A DNA stretch of 64,000 nucleotides from Rhizobium sp. JAB6. Lineage in GTDB: Bacteria > Pseudomonadota > Alphaproteobacteria > Rhizobiales > Rhizobiaceae. A program made the translations under genes and the position numbers. The notes beneath the pieces were generated by a model. The model was not told the origin of the DNA. It was given only the letters and a program-made list of their open reading frames with translations, and ran no database searches. The stretch spans positions 186,001 through 250,000 of the forward strand of contig NZ_PYJQ01000010.1 of the NCBI RefSeq assembly GCF_003024605.1, written 5' to 3'. Shown here piece by piece: positions 1 through 9,022 of this stretch. Numbering within the stretch: position 1 is the stretch's first letter; every line of letters begins with the position of its first letter.

Positions 1-201
1 GCAGTCACGCACAAGCTGCTCTTCCTCGGCTTCTTCTTCATCGTCATCGGCATGCCGGTGAACATGCTCGTCGTTCTTGCCGCCGACGGTCTGTCGTCCT
101 GGCTGCAGCGCAATCGCGGCGTGATGCGCGGCCTCGACTACGCCTTTGCCAGCGTTTTCTCGATCTTCGCGGTGAAGATCTTCTTCACTCAGGCTCGTTG
201 A
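1..201 (+). CDS. LysE/RhtB-family amino-acid exporter, C-terminal part (cut by window start)
   Basis: The reading frame is open from base 1 and ends in TGA at 199-201, giving the last 66 residues. Two hydrophobic segments are visible: residues 7-29, with the run FLGFFFIVIGMP, and the last twenty, which include FSIFAVKIFF. The short polar link between them (WLQRNRGVMRGLDY) and the ending fit the last two helices of LysE/RhtB translocators, which export amino acids or homoserine lactone-like compounds across the inner membrane. The last 17 bases overlap the 3' end of the convergent membrane protein gene at 185-613. The assignment rests on a C-terminal fragment only, so substrate and start are unknown. 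Confidence 0.6.
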   Translation, partial: AVTHKLLFLGFFFIVIGMPVNMLVVLAADGLSSWLQRNRGVMRGLDYAFASVFSIFAVKIFFTQAR

Positions 202-613
202 GAACGGACCATTGTCCCGCAAAGCGGCCGGCGATCCACCAATAGACGGTGGCGCAGGCTGCACCTAGAAAGGCAAAGCAGACGGCGACGGTAATCAGAT
301 TGAGCGTTTGCGGCCGTTCCGTCCCGCCCGAAATCAGGATGGACGCGACCGCCGATAGAACCGCGCCGAAAATCGCATAGCCATACCATCGACGCATGCC
401 GCGCCATTCGAGAATGGGAATGACCACAAGAGACGGCAGGATGCTGACGATCATCGCGACCTTGGTCAGAGCGATGGTCAGGACGAAAAGCTCGGGCGCC
501 GCGGTCTCCGGTATGGTCCACGCAGCAACACAGGCCAGCACGAAGCCCATCAGAGCGCAGGCGGCGACATAGCCCCACAGGAGGCGCATCGGCTTGCGCA
601 GTCCAAGAAGCAT
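185..613 (-). CDS. small hypothetical membrane protein, 142 aa
   Basis: I do not recognise the family. The protein shows four hydrophobic segments, at roughly residues 11-33, 43-66, 76-96 and 105-127, with little soluble sequence between them, so it is probably an integral inner-membrane protein. The ATG at 613 lies 5 bases after the rlmN stop on the same strand, and a GAGG about 10 bases upstream of it overlaps the end of rlmN, so it is likely co-transcribed and perhaps translationally coupled with rlmN. Its 3' end overlaps the convergent exporter gene by 17 bases. Function cannot be inferred from the sequence. Confidence 0.6.
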   Translation of the reverse strand: MLLGLRKPMRLLWGYVAACALMGFVLACVAAWTIPETAAPELFVLTIALTKVAMIVSILPSLVVIPILEWRGMRRWYGYAIFGAVLSAVASILISGGTERPQTLNLITVAVCFAFLGAACATVYWWIAGRFAGQWSVLNEPE

Positions 614-618
614 CTATC

Positions 619-1854
619 TCAATCCTCGCCGTGATTGGCGATCATCATGGCTTCGAAAGCCAATCGCTCCGTCTTGCGCATGCGCTCGGATTCCGATTTC
701 AGCTGACCGCAGGCGGCGAGAATGTCGCGGCCGCGCGGCGTGCGGATCGGCGAGGCATAGCCGGCCGAATTGATAAAATCAGCGAACTTCTCGATCTGCT
801 CCCAATCGGAACACTGATAGTTCGTGCCGGGCCAGGGATTGAAGGGGATCAGGTTGATCTTGGCCGGAATGCCCTTCAGAAGCTGGATCAAGCCCTTCGC
901 ATCCTCGAGGCTGTCGTTGACACCCTTCAGCATCACATATTCGAAGGTAATGCGCCGCGCGTTGGAGAGGCCGGGATAGGCGCGGCAGGCGTCCATCAGT
1001 TCCTTCAGCGGATATTTCTTGTTGATCGGTACCAGCATGTCGCGCAGATCGTCGCGCACCGCATGCAGCGAGATCGCCAGCATGACGCCGATCTCGTCGC
1101 CGGTCCGGTAGATTTCCGGCACGACCCCCGAGGTTGAAAGGGTGATGCGCCGCTTCGAAAGAGACAGGCCGTCGCCATCGGATGCGATCAGCAGCGCCTG
1201 TTTGACGCTGTCGAAATTATAGAGCGGCTCGCCCATGCCCATCATGACGATGTTGCTGACCTTGCGTCCCTCGGCCGGCATGATCGTGCCCTGCGGCGCT
1301 TCGCGATCCGGGAAATCGCCGAGACGATCGCGCGCCAGAAGCAACTGCGACAGGATTTCCTCCGCCGTCAGATTGCGCACGAGGCGCTGTGTGCCCGTAT
1401 GACAGAAGGAGCAGGTGAGCGAGCAGCCGACCTGGCTGGAGATGCAGAGCGTACCGCGCCCTTCTTCCGGAATATAGACGCTTTCGACTTCGACGGGACG
1501 ACCGGCGCCGCGCGGCGGAAAGCGCAGCAGCCATTTGCGGGTGCCGTCATTGGAGACCTGCTCCTCGACGATCTCGGGACGGGCGATGGTGAAATGCGTC
1601 TTCAGCATCTCGCGCATGTCCTTCGACACATTCGCCATGGAATCGAAATCGGAGACGCCGCGCACATAGATCCAGTTCCAGAGCTGGCTGACGCGCATCT
1701 TGATCTGCTTGTCGGCAACACCCTTTTCCTTGAGTGCTGCACCCATTTCCTCGCGCGTCATGCCGATCAGCGACGGCTTCGGCGAAAGTTCGACCGGCTG
1801 CGGTACCGGCATGGGCTTCAGCCTGGAGGGAGTTATGACATCGGTGGCGGACAT
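619..1854 (-). CDS. rlmN: RlmN, 23S rRNA A2503 / tRNA A37 C2-methyltransferase
   Basis: Radical-SAM enzyme that methylates C2 of adenosine 2503 in 23S rRNA and of A37 in some tRNAs. The [4Fe-4S]-binding CxxxCxxC is present as CSLTCSFC at about residues 144-151, followed by the family signature HTGTQ, then MGMGEPL, and near the C-terminus the cysteine in ILAACGQL that forms the transient methyl adduct. Length (411 aa) fits alphaproteobacterial RlmN. The frame is open for 22 more codons upstream, but the ATG at 1854 follows a GGA-containing ribosome site and begins the usual [11 protein letters not shown] N-terminus, so I use it. The small membrane protein gene follows 5 bases downstream. Confidence 0.96.
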   Translation of the reverse strand: MSATDVITPSRLKPMPVPQPVELSPKPSLIGMTREEMGAALKEKGVADKQIKMRVSQLWNWIYVRGVSDFDSMANVSKDMREMLKTHFTIARPEIVEEQVSNDGTRKWLLRFPPRGAGRPVEVESVYIPEEGRGTLCISSQVGCSLTCSFCHTGTQRLVRNLTAEEILSQLLLARDRLGDFPDREAPQGTIMPAEGRKVSNIVMMGMGEPLYNFDSVKQALLIASDGDGLSLSKRRITLSTSGVVPEIYRTGDEIGVMLAISLHAVRDDLRDMLVPINKKYPLKELMDACRAYPGLSNARRITFEYVMLKGVNDSLEDAKGLIQLLKGIPAKINLIPFNPWPGTNYQCSDWEQIEKFADFINSAGYASPIRTPRGRDILAACGQLKSESERMRKTERLAFEAMMIANHGED

Positions 1855-2050
1855 AGGATCGTTCCAACGGTTCACAGCGGCGATGCCGCAAAAGCTGACA
1901 AAAGCTGCGGATGCGGACAAGGCACGGAAATCTGAAGATTCATGCGGCGGCGGGGCAATCTATCTGCCGCACACCTATCGTTGGCGCGGCATTTAGCATT
2001 AATTTCCGCCCGCGTCATCCCTTTCCCTCGAAAGCCTGAGGTCGGCCCTT

Positions 2051-2082
2051 GAAACAAAAAGGCCGGTCAGCATGGCCGGCCT
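2051..2082 (-). terminator. Rho-independent terminator after the ialB-like gene
   Basis: A 7-bp perfect stem, AGGCCGG at 2060-2066 with CCGGCCT at 2076-2082, is followed on the minus strand by TTTTTGTTTC. It lies about 60 bases past the stop of the minus-strand IalB gene and is correctly oriented to end that transcript before rlmN. Confidence 0.8.
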
Positions 2083-2141
2083 CATCATCACGGTCGCGGC
2101 GACGGGGAGGATCACATTCGCGTGATCCCTCGGCCTTCGAT

Positions 2142-2693
2142 CTATTTGCAGTTTTCGATCTGCTTCAGCGCAGCGCTCACACCCTTCAGCGAATAGGTGT
2201 AGGAAGTGGCGGTGCCCTTCTTCGACGTCGCGGAAACCTTCAGCGAATGTCCGGACTTCAGCGCGGCGACGAGCGCCGGCTCCTGCGCGGCGTTTTCAAC
2301 CCAGGCCGCCTTGTCCTTTGTAAACATCACGAAGGTCTTGTTGTCGATCGTGACATTGACCTTGGAGTTGTCCTTGAGGGGATAACCCATCATCGCCTGC
2401 GGCTCATACGAGATGTTCTGGCCCGGACGCTGGGTAACGATAAAGAAGTTGTCACCATGATCGACGCCGGAGGTCGGCAACTTCGTTTTGGCGACCGACA
2501 GGACATAGCACACCTTACCGGCCGCCGACTGATAGGAATAAGCGCCCCAGTCGCCAAATTGTTGGATCAGTGAAGGCGCTGCCGGCGCTGCCGCTTTCGT
2601 TTGTGCAGGCGCCTGCTTCTTGGTCTGCGCGGACGCTATGCCGGTTCCGGCCAGAACGAGCGAGAGGGCGATTGCGAAGCTTTTTACAAACAT
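2142..2693 (-). CDS. invasion-associated locus B (IalB) family periplasmic protein
   Basis: 183-aa secreted protein. A clear signal peptide (residues 1-23, ending GIASAQ) is followed by a linker rich in Ala, Gln and Lys and then an IalB-type domain beginning at QQFGDWGAYSY and containing the conserved elements CYVLSVAK and QRPGQNISYEPQAMMGYPL, ending with a cysteine-containing tail (IENCK). The family is named after a Bartonella erythrocyte-invasion protein but is widespread in non-pathogenic rhizobia, where its role is not settled. I chose ATG 2693, with AGGA about 8 bases upstream, over an in-frame start 18 codons earlier that would bury the signal peptide. A good terminator follows. Confidence 0.85.
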   Translation of the reverse strand: MFVKSFAIALSLVLAGTGIASAQTKKQAPAQTKAAAPAAPSLIQQFGDWGAYSYQSAAGKVCYVLSVAKTKLPTSGVDHGDNFFIVTQRPGQNISYEPQAMMGYPLKDNSKVNVTIDNKTFVMFTKDKAAWVENAAQEPALVAALKSGHSLKVSATSKKGTATSYTYSLKGVSAALKQIENCK

Positions 2694-3026
2694 GGTTTCC
2701 TGCCGATTTCTTGCGGTCCAGAGCTCATGGCGATTCGTTTGACGCACGCCTATGCTCGTGAGCTGCCTTATTTTGACTTTATTCAGGTTACCAAACCGTC
2801 AACGGAGCACCGCCCGCCACTGGCGCCGTGTCATTTCAACCCAGTTATCGCACGAAGCTTGAAAGGCACAAGATGGAATTGGAAAACCCGGATGGTGGAA
2901 TACCACCCAACGGATTCGATTTAAGACAGAAAGATTCAGGCAAGAATTTGACCTCGCTAAAATCAGCGAGCCCTCATAAAGCTCTGGAAAGCCGAGAGGA
3001 TTTGAACCGATCGGCGAAAGTGGTCA
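2694..3026. other. intergenic region without a recognised gene
   Basis: 333 bases between the IalB gene start and the YkvA gene end. It is visibly less GC-rich than its surroundings. The plus-strand frame at 2828-3109 has no plausible ribosome site and an unconvincing composition. The promoter of the IalB gene should lie here, but no convincing -35/-10 pair was singled out. Confidence 0.4.
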
Positions 3027-3416
3027 TCAGGCCGTCTTCATGGCCTCCGGTTCGTTCTGTAAAGCCCGATCGGCGGCATCGTAGTGCTCTTGGCGGATAT
3101 GCCCCCTGATCATGCTGAAGGCGAGCGTCAGCACGGCTACGTCATCCGAGTAGCCGATGACGGCAAAGAAATCGGGGATGATGTCGATGGGCATGACGAA
3201 ATAGCCGAGTGCCGCCAGCAATATGCCACGGACGCGGGTCGGCGTGTCCGGATCAAGCGCGCAATAGAAGGCAGCCACGACGTCACGCGAGAACGGAATA
3301 TGGCGAGCCGCCTTCCGCAAGGTCGGCCAGAATTTTCTGCGCACCGATTTCTCCTGCTCTTTTTGGGTCTCGTCGTCACCAGGCATCAGGATTTCCCCGT
3401 ACTTGATGTCATCCAT
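3027..3416 (-). CDS. YkvA/DUF1232 family membrane protein
   Basis: 129 aa. The core from about residue 35 onward (FWPTLRKAAR, then AFYCALDPDTPTRVRGILLAALGYFVMPIDIIPDF and GYSDDVAVLTLAF) is the DUF1232 domain, a short helical-hairpin membrane domain with the invariant P-x-D-x-I-P-D motif. Function in bacteria is unknown. The start is taken as ATG 3416 (MDDIKYGE), which has a GAGGTG ribosome site about 8 bases upstream; the frame is open for 24 further codons without a better site. It follows the pterin dehydratase gene on the same strand after 68 bases. Confidence 0.85.
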   Translation of the reverse strand: MDDIKYGEILMPGDDETQKEQEKSVRRKFWPTLRKAARHIPFSRDVVAAFYCALDPDTPTRVRGILLAALGYFVMPIDIIPDFFAVIGYSDDVAVLTLAFSMIRGHIRQEHYDAADRALQNEPEAMKTA

Positions 3417-3484
3417 TCCATTCACCTCTATTCGCCGCCCCGTCGCCCGGGCCGTGTCAACATATGGTGATCGCCTGGCGCGAT

Positions 3485-3790
3485 TCAATCGATCCGGCGC
3501 GCAGCCGCTTTCTCCATCGCTTTCGCGAGCTTCACGTCATAGTCGGTCAGACCGCCAGCATCATGGGTCGTCAGCTTCACCTCGACGCGGGAATAGACGT
3601 TGAACCATTCCGGGTGGTGGTTGAATTTTTCTGCGGCAAGGGCGGCTTCGGTCATGAAGCTAAAAGCTTCGACGAAGTTGCGGAACTTGAAGGTTTTTGA
3701 AATGGACAGCCCGTCTGCGGCAAGCGCCCATCCGCTGAGTTCCGCAAGATTTTCATCGATTGCCGCGCGGTCCAGCTTCTCGTATTTCAT
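3485..3790 (-). CDS. phhB: pterin-4a-carbinolamine dehydratase
   Basis: 101-aa protein of the PCD/DCoH family, which dehydrates 4a-hydroxytetrahydrobiopterin so that the pterin cofactor of aromatic-amino-acid hydroxylases can be recycled. The signature is complete: [19 protein letters not shown] supplies the paired active-site histidines, and [17 protein letters not shown] the C-terminal His/Asp segment. Length is standard. No phenylalanine hydroxylase gene lies nearby, so the physiological partner is not evident here. A rhizobial palindromic repeat sits just upstream, between this gene and the divergent phosphatase gene. Confidence 0.93.
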   Translation of the reverse strand: MKYEKLDRAAIDENLAELSGWALAADGLSISKTFKFRNFVEAFSFMTEAALAAEKFNHHPEWFNVYSRVEVKLTTHDAGGLTDYDVKLAKAMEKAAARRID

Positions 3791-3810
3791 GATGCATCAC
3801 TCCTCTCTAA

Positions 3811-3858
3811 GCAATTCCAGGAAAAGTGCGAAACGGTTTCCCTCCGGAATTGCGTAAA
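3811..3858. repeat. dispersed palindromic repeat, GCAATTCC type (copy 1)
   Basis: Arms GCAATTCC (3811-3818) and GGAATTGC (3846-3853) flank a core reading AAAAGTGCGAAACGGTTT. A second copy at 44206-44255 has the same arms and nearly the same core. The AT-rich tail at 3873-3903 (GCGTTTTCGC, then AAAAAAGCGT) gives a further weak palindrome. It lies in the divergent promoter region of phhB and the phosphatase gene. Confidence 0.8.
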
Positions 3859-3925
3859 AGCAAAAAGGATAGAGCGTTTTCGCATTTCGAAAAAAGCGTA
3901 AAAGCTCCGGAGGTTGAACGATAGC

Positions 3926-4408
3926 ATGGATCGTCACAGGGTTCTTTTCGTCTGCGCCGGCAATATCTGCCGCTCGCCCCTCGCCGAAGGCATATTCAGG
4001 CATCTGGCGGGTGAAGCCGGCCGTGGCGGCGAATTCGACATCGATTCGGCCGGTACCGGCGGCTGGCATCAGGGAGAACGCCCGGATCGCCGCTCGGTTG
4101 CGGTTGCCGCCGGCCATGGAATCGATATTTCAGCCCAGCGCGCCCGCCGCATCGAGCCGGCCGATTTCGGCAGGTTCGATCTCATCCTGGCAATGGATCA
4201 GGACAATTTGAAGAACTTGCGCAAGACAGCGCCCCTCGATGCCCTCGGCAAGCTGCATCTCTTCAATGCCCTTGCGCTTGGCAACAACAAGGATATCCCC
4301 GATCCCTACTACGGCGACCGCGAGGATTTCGAGGCTGTCTATACCATGCTCTTGACCGGCTGCAGCGCGCTGTTGCCCAAAGTCGGGAACGCACTGCGGG
4401 GCTCGTGA
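3926..4408 (+). CDS. low-molecular-weight protein-tyrosine phosphatase
   Basis: 160-aa cytoplasmic phosphatase. The N-terminal P-loop VCAGNICRSP carries the catalytic Cys and Arg of the CX5R motif, and the C-terminal DPYYG holds the general-acid aspartate and the stacking tyrosines. These define LMW-PTP; in bacteria such enzymes often act on tyrosine kinases of polysaccharide export, but no such kinase is near. A GGAGG lies 12 bases upstream of ATG 3926; an in-frame TTG at 3914 overlaps that site and is unlikely. The last 70 bases overlap the convergent cyclic phosphodiesterase gene. Confidence 0.92.
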   Translation: MDRHRVLFVCAGNICRSPLAEGIFRHLAGEAGRGGEFDIDSAGTGGWHQGERPDRRSVAVAAGHGIDISAQRARRIEPADFGRFDLILAMDQDNLKNLRKTAPLDALGKLHLFNALALGNNKDIPDPYYGDREDFEAVYTMLLTGCSALLPKVGNALRGS

Positions 4409-4935
4409 AGCGGGAATATCTCTTCGGTGAGATAAGGACCGCCGCCGACCGATTCGCGCGACGACAAGAGCACAAAACGCCCGACCGTGAACGGCGCCGT
4501 ATAGAAGTTGCCGCGGCCGGAGAGATAGTGCACCACATCGTCGACCCGCGAGGACTTCAGCCTGGCGAGCGTCACATGCGGCGTGAACTTGCGCGGATCC
4601 GGCTGCAGGCCGATGCGCTGGCAGATGCGCTCGATCTCGCCTTGCAGCGCGAACATATCCGGTGTCTGCGAGACCCCGGCCCAAACCGAATGCGGTTTCT
4701 TGGAGCCGAAGGAGCCGATGCCCTCCAGCCGAAGCTGGAATTCGGGCCGATCTATCCGGTCCAGCCGGTCGACGATCTCATCGGCCGTGCGGCCATCGAC
4801 ATCGCCGATGAAGCGCAAGGTAATGTGATAATTTTCAACGTCGATCCACCTGGCTCCCGGGAGACCACCGCGCAACAATGACAGGCTCATGGCCGCATTG
4901 CGCGGAATTTCGAGGGCGGTAAAAAGTCTCGGCAT
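4339..4935 (-). CDS. thpR: RNA 2',3'-cyclic phosphodiesterase (ThpR/LigT family)
   Basis: 198-aa member of the 2H phosphoesterase superfamily. The two catalytic HxTx motifs are present as HITLRF (about residue 36) and HVTLAR (about residue 125). Family members open 2',3'-cyclic phosphates at RNA ends and can ligate tRNA halves in vitro. ATG 4935 (MPRLFTALEIP) has a GGGGAG site upstream and matches the normal N-terminus; the open frame continues 15 codons further without support. The 3' end runs 70 bases into the convergent phosphatase gene, so the two mRNAs have complementary ends. Confidence 0.9.
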   Translation of the reverse strand: MPRLFTALEIPRNAAMSLSLLRGGLPGARWIDVENYHITLRFIGDVDGRTADEIVDRLDRIDRPEFQLRLEGIGSFGSKKPHSVWAGVSQTPDMFALQGEIERICQRIGLQPDPRKFTPHVTLARLKSSRVDDVVHYLSGRGNFYTAPFTVGRFVLLSSRESVGGGPYLTEEIFPLHEPRSAFPTLGNSALQPVKSMV

Positions 4936-5003
4936 GACGAGCACTCCCCGAATCTCTTGCAGGTAAAGGTAGGGAATCACGCATTTGCAGTCGGTGCAAG
5001 CAC

Positions 5004-5654
5004 CTATTTCGCACCTGCGTCAATCGTCCCTACAAAACTGATAACAGCCGGCAACATACGCTCGACCATCACATCGATCCCCTTGGGGTTCGGATGCATC
5101 CCGTCCGACAGCTGCAAATCCGCATGAGTTGCCACGCCATCGAGGAAGAATGGATAAAGCGGAAGCTGGTATTTGTCGGCCAGACGTTTGTAGATCGGAT
5201 TGAACTTCTCGGCATAATTGCCTCCCATATTCGGCGGCGCCAGCATGCCGACGAGGAGGATCGGGATTTTTCGGCCCTTCAATCGCTCGATCATCGTCTC
5301 GAGGTTCTTCTCCGTCTGCTCCGGGGGAATGCCGCGCAGCGCATCGTTGGCGCCGAGCTCAAGGATCACGCCATCCGTACCGTCAGGCACGGACCAGTCG
5401 ATGCGCGAGAGGCCGCCCGAGGTCGTATCTCCCGAAACGCCCGCGTCGGCAACCGCGACATCCAATCCCTTGGCCTTCAGCGCCGCCTCCAATTTGGCGG
5501 GAAAGCCATCGCCGGGCGGCAGCTGATAGCCCGCCATCAGGCTGTCGCCGAAGCCGACCAGCTGAATGGTCCGCGCATTTGCAGAACCCGCCACGCCAAA
5601 CAAAAGACCGAAAGTGATGACAGCGAAGTGAAGCGCGGCAACTTTAAAACCCAT
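5004..5654 (-). CDS. tesA: TesA-like arylesterase / acyl-CoA thioesterase I (GDSL/SGNH hydrolase)
   Basis: 216 aa with an N-terminal signal peptide (to about residue 27, ending ANART) and the SGNH blocks in order: block I GFGDSLMAGY with the nucleophilic serine, the block II glycine in ADAGVSGDT, block III GAND, and block V DGMHPN with the Asp-x-x-His pair. It is therefore a periplasmic lipase/esterase of the TesA group, which hydrolyses acyl thioesters and lysophospholipids. It is divergent, with an 82-bp gap, from the YbbA-YbbP ABC genes; the same tesA/ybbA/ybbP neighbourhood is conserved in many proteobacteria. The frame stays open far upstream, antisense to ybbA; ATG 5654 with AGGG upstream is the only start giving a signal peptide. 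Confidence 0.92.
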   Translation of the reverse strand: MGFKVAALHFAVITFGLLFGVAGSANARTIQLVGFGDSLMAGYQLPPGDGFPAKLEAALKAKGLDVAVADAGVSGDTTSGGLSRIDWSVPDGTDGVILELGANDALRGIPPEQTEKNLETMIERLKGRKIPILLVGMLAPPNMGGNYAEKFNPIYKRLADKYQLPLYPFFLDGVATHADLQLSDGMHPNPKGIDVMVERMLPAVISFVGTIDAGAK

Positions 5655-5736
5655 GATCCATTCCCTAAATTCGCTGCTCGGGCCAAATTGCGCCCGCCAT
5701 TGTCTCTGATGTTCTCTGATATATAGGGCGTTCGCA

Positions 5737-6447
5737 TTGGCAAAAACCATCATCGAGCTGAAGAAGGCGGATTTAACGCTCGGCAACGCCGCCGCCTCCG
5801 TCCATGTGCTGAAGGGCATCGACCTCACCATCATGGAGGGTGAATCGGTGGGCATTGTCGGCCCCTCCGGTTCCGGAAAATCCACTCTGCTGATGGTGCT
5901 CGCCGGCCTCGAAAAGCTCGACAGCGGCGAACTTCTGATCCGCGACACGCCGCTGCACAGTCTCAGCGAAGATCGCATCGCCGATTTTCGCGGCCGCAAT
6001 ATCGGCATCGTCTTTCAGTCGTTCCACCTGATCGCCAACATGACGGCGCTCGAAAACGTCGCCGTGCCGCTGGAACTTGCCAATGTCCGCGATGCCTTCG
6101 ACATCGCCCGGCGCGAGTTGGAAGCAGTGGGGCTGGGCGAAAGGCTCACGCACTATCCCGGCCAGCTTTCCGGCGGCGAACAGCAGCGCGTGGCGATCGC
6201 CCGCGCGCTCGCCCCCTCGCCCGCCGTCCTGATCGCCGACGAACCGACGGGCAATCTCGACACCGATACTGGCCGGCAGATCGCCGACCTGCTCTTCGCC
6301 CAGCAGGCCGAACGCGGCACGACCATGCTGCTCGTTACCCACGATCCCGCGCTTGCCGCGCGCTGCTCGCGTCAGATCCGCGTTCGCTCCGGCGAGATCG
6401 AGAATGACGGCACCCGCACCCGCACCAGCCAGGCAGCACTGGCATGA
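5737..6447 (+). CDS. YbbA-like ABC transporter ATPase
   Basis: 236-aa ATPase of the MacB/LolD-like group. Walker A GPSGSGKST, Q-loop FQSFH, signature LSGGEQQRVAIARAL, Walker B VLIADEPTGNLD and H-loop THD are all intact. The start is TTG 5737, with AGGG eight bases upstream; no ATG or GTG lies close to the ribosome site. Its stop overlaps the start of the large permease gene by four bases (ATGA), so the two are translationally coupled and form one transporter. With tesA divergent upstream the module matches E. coli tesA-ybbA-ybbP, whose substrate is not established. Confidence 0.93.
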   Translation: MAKTIIELKKADLTLGNAAASVHVLKGIDLTIMEGESVGIVGPSGSGKSTLLMVLAGLEKLDSGELLIRDTPLHSLSEDRIADFRGRNIGIVFQSFHLIANMTALENVAVPLELANVRDAFDIARRELEAVGLGERLTHYPGQLSGGEQQRVAIARALAPSPAVLIADEPTGNLDTDTGRQIADLLFAQQAERGTTMLLVTHDPALAARCSRQIRVRSGEIENDGTRTRTSQAALA

Positions 6448-8990
6448 GCGCGGCGGGACTGCGCCTGCCGCTTGCCTTCCGCCTTGCCATGCGCGAATTG
6501 CGCGGCGGCCTTGGCGGCTTCTATATCTTTCTCGCCTGCATCGCGCTCGGCACCGGTGCAATCGCCGCCGTCAATTCGGTTTCCCGTTCGATCACCGATG
6601 CGATCTCGACGCAAGGGCAAGCGCTGCTTGCCGGTGACGCCCGTTTCGAACTGCGCAATCGCGAGGCGACGCCGGAAGAATTCGCCTATCTCCAAAGTCT
6701 AGGGAAAGTTTCGCGCTCCACCGGCCTGCGCTCCATGGCGAGGCTGCCCGATGGATCGGATCAGGCGCTGGTCGAGGTTAAGGCGGTCGACGACGCGTAT
6801 CCGCTCTACGGCACCTTTGAGGCCGACCCCAGTCAGCCGCTCTCGACGTTACTGGCCGCAAAGGATGGCGCCTATGGCGCCGTCGTAGCCCCCCTGCTGC
6901 TGGAACGCCTGAACCTCAAGGTCGGCAGCGATCTGCTGCTAGGCAATACGAAGCTGCACATATCGGGCACCATCCAAAGCGAGCCGGATGCCGTCTCCGA
7001 AGGCTTCGGCTTCGCGCCACGTCTGCTCACCAGCCGCGACGCACTGATCGCCTCCGGCCTGATCACGACCGGCAGCCTCGTCGAACAGGCCTACAGGATC
7101 CGCATGGCCGATCCCGCCACCGGTCTGCGCAATCTCGCCGACCGCGCCAATGCCGCCTTCCCGCAGGCGGGCTGGTCGATCCGCAGCAGCGACCGTGCAG
7201 CACCTCAGCTCGCCGACAACGTCACCCGCTTCTCACAGTTTCTGACGCTCGTCGGCCTGGCGGCGCTCATCGTCGGCGGCGTGGGCGTTGCCAATGCCGT
7301 CCGCGCCTTCCTCGATTCGAAGCGCACCACCATCGCCACCTTCAAATGCCTGGGCGCGCCGGCCTTCGTCGTCGTGCTGATCTATCTCATCCAGATCGCC
7401 GTCATCGCACTTGCCGGCATAGCAATCGGCCTCGTGCTCGGCGCCCTCGCACCTATGATCGCGTCGCAGTTCATGGCGGAATTCCTGCCGATCTCGACCG
7501 CACCGCGGCTCTATCCCGGCGCATTGACGCTGGCTGCCCTCTTCGGCCTGCTGACGACTCTGGCCTTCGCCATTCCGCCGCTCGGCCATGCCCGCGAGGT
7601 GCCGGCAACGGCGCTGTTTCGCGAACAGGGCTTCGAAGTGCGCCGCCTGCCCGGCTGGCCCTATCTGCTGGCCGCCGGCGTGCTGATGGCGGCCCTGGCA
7701 GCTTTGGCGATCGCCACCGCCTATGATCGCTTCATCGCGATCGTTTTTGTCGTCTCGATCGCCGGCGCTTTCATCGTGCTGCGCGCCGTTGCCGCCCTGC
7801 TTTCCTGGCTTGCCCGCCGCAGCCCGCGCGTGCGCTCACCCGCACTGCGCCTTGCGATCGGCAATATCCACCGGCCGGGTGCGCTGACTTCATCCGTCGT
7901 GCTGTCGCTCGGCCTCGGTCTGGCGCTGTTGGTGACCCTGACGCTGATCGACGGCAACATGCGCCGCGAGCTGATGGGGCGCATGAGCGAGCAGGCGCCG
8001 AACTTCTTCTTCGTCGACATCCAGGGGCCGGAACTGGAAGGCTTCCGCAAGATCGTCCTCGACGTCGACCCTAAGGGCAAATTCGTCGAAGCGCCGATGC
8101 TGCGCGGCCGGATCGTCGCCTTCAACGGCGAGGATGTCACCAAGATGAAGGTGCCGGCCGCAGGCCAATGGGTCCTGCGCGGCGACCGAGGCATTACCTA
8201 TGCGGATACGGTGCCGGAAAACGCCTCGGTCACGGAAGGCAAATGGTGGGGCAAGGACTATAGCGGCGAACCGCTGGTCTCCTTTTCCGAAGAGGAAGGC
8301 AAGGCGCTCGGCCTGAAACTCGGCGACAAGGTCACCGTCAACGTGCTCGGCCGCAACATCACCGCCAAGATCGCCAGCTTCCGCAAGGTACAATGGCAAT
8401 CGCTATCGATCAATTTCGTGATGATCTTCTCGCCCAATACGTTCAAGGGCGCACCGCACGCCTGGCTCGCGACCCTGACCGACACCTCCGCCACCTCCGA
8501 ACAGGAAGCGGCGATCCTGAGGAAAGTCACCAATACCTACCCGACCATCACAAGCGTCCGGGTCAAGGATGCGCTCGATGTCGTCAACACGCTGGTAGGG
8601 CAGCTGGCGGCCGCCATCCGCTCCGCCGCCTCTGTCGCGCTCATCGCCTCCGTGTTGGTGCTGGCTGGTGCGCTCGCCGCCGGAAACCGCGCACGCACAC
8701 ATGATGCCGTCATCCTCAAGACGCTCGGCGCGACGCGGGCGACATTGATCCGCGCCTTCAGCTACGAATATCTGATTCTGGGGGCGGCAACCGCCGTCTT
8801 TGCCCTGATCGCCGGCGCCGCCTCCGCCTGGTATATCGTCAGCCGCATCATGCACCTGCCCTCGGCCTTCCTGCCCGACGTCGCCCTATCGACGCTCGTC
8901 ATCGCTCTGGTGCTGACGGTCGGCATCGGCCTGATCGGTACCTGGCGCATCCTCGGCCAGAAGGCGGCGCCCGTTCTGCGCGAGCTCTAA
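6444..8990 (+). CDS. YbbP-like ABC transporter permease (FtsX family, 848 aa)
   Basis: Large inner-membrane permease with the duplicated FtsX architecture: an N-terminal membrane helix (about residues 20-42), a periplasmic MacB_PCD-like domain, three or four helices with the FtsX segment (about 265-400), a central pair of helices, a second periplasmic domain (about 500-700) and a final group of helices (about 710-848). The conserved FtsX phrase TFKCLGAP occurs in the first half and ILKTLGATR in the second. It partners the ATPase gene that it overlaps by four bases. Such transporters usually work in envelope lipid or lipoprotein handling by mechanotransmission; the substrate here is not known. 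Confidence 0.92.
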   Translation: MSAAGLRLPLAFRLAMRELRGGLGGFYIFLACIALGTGAIAAVNSVSRSITDAISTQGQALLAGDARFELRNREATPEEFAYLQSLGKVSRSTGLRSMARLPDGSDQALVEVKAVDDAYPLYGTFEADPSQPLSTLLAAKDGAYGAVVAPLLLERLNLKVGSDLLLGNTKLHISGTIQSEPDAVSEGFGFAPRLLTSRDALIASGLITTGSLVEQAYRIRMADPATGLRNLADRANAAFPQAGWSIRSSDRAAPQLADNVTRFSQFLTLVGLAALIVGGVGVANAVRAFLDSKRTTIATFKCLGAPAFVVVLIYLIQIAVIALAGIAIGLVLGALAPMIASQFMAEFLPISTAPRLYPGALTLAALFGLLTTLAFAIPPLGHAREVPATALFREQGFEVRRLPGWPYLLAAGVLMAALAALAIATAYDRFIAIVFVVSIAGAFIVLRAVAALLSWLARRSPRVRSPALRLAIGNIHRPGALTSSVVLSLGLGLALLVTLTLIDGNMRRELMGRMSEQAPNFFFVDIQGPELEGFRKIVLDVDPKGKFVEAPMLRGRIVAFNGEDVTKMKVPAAGQWVLRGDRGITYADTVPENASVTEGKWWGKDYSGEPLVSFSEEEGKALGLKLGDKVTVNVLGRNITAKIASFRKVQWQSLSINFVMIFSPNTFKGAPHAWLATLTDTSATSEQEAAILRKVTNTYPTITSVRVKDALDVVNTLVGQLAAAIRSAASVALIASVLVLAGALAAGNRARTHDAVILKTLGATRATLIRAFSYEYLILGAATAVFALIAGAASAWYIVSRIMHLPSAFLPDVALSTLVIALVLTVGIGLIGTWRILGQKAAPVLREL

Positions 8991-9022
8991 TCTCTCCGCC
9001 AACGCCGCAGAGCCGCCAAAAC

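Noticed and set aside
2828..3109. 93-codon plus-strand frame between the IalB and YkvA genes
   Set aside because: No ribosome site, unlike local codon use, and it runs into the 3' end of the YkvA gene on the other strand.
3797..4117. 106-codon minus-strand frame
   Set aside because: Lies across the P-loop of the phosphatase gene and the palindromic repeat; not protein-like.
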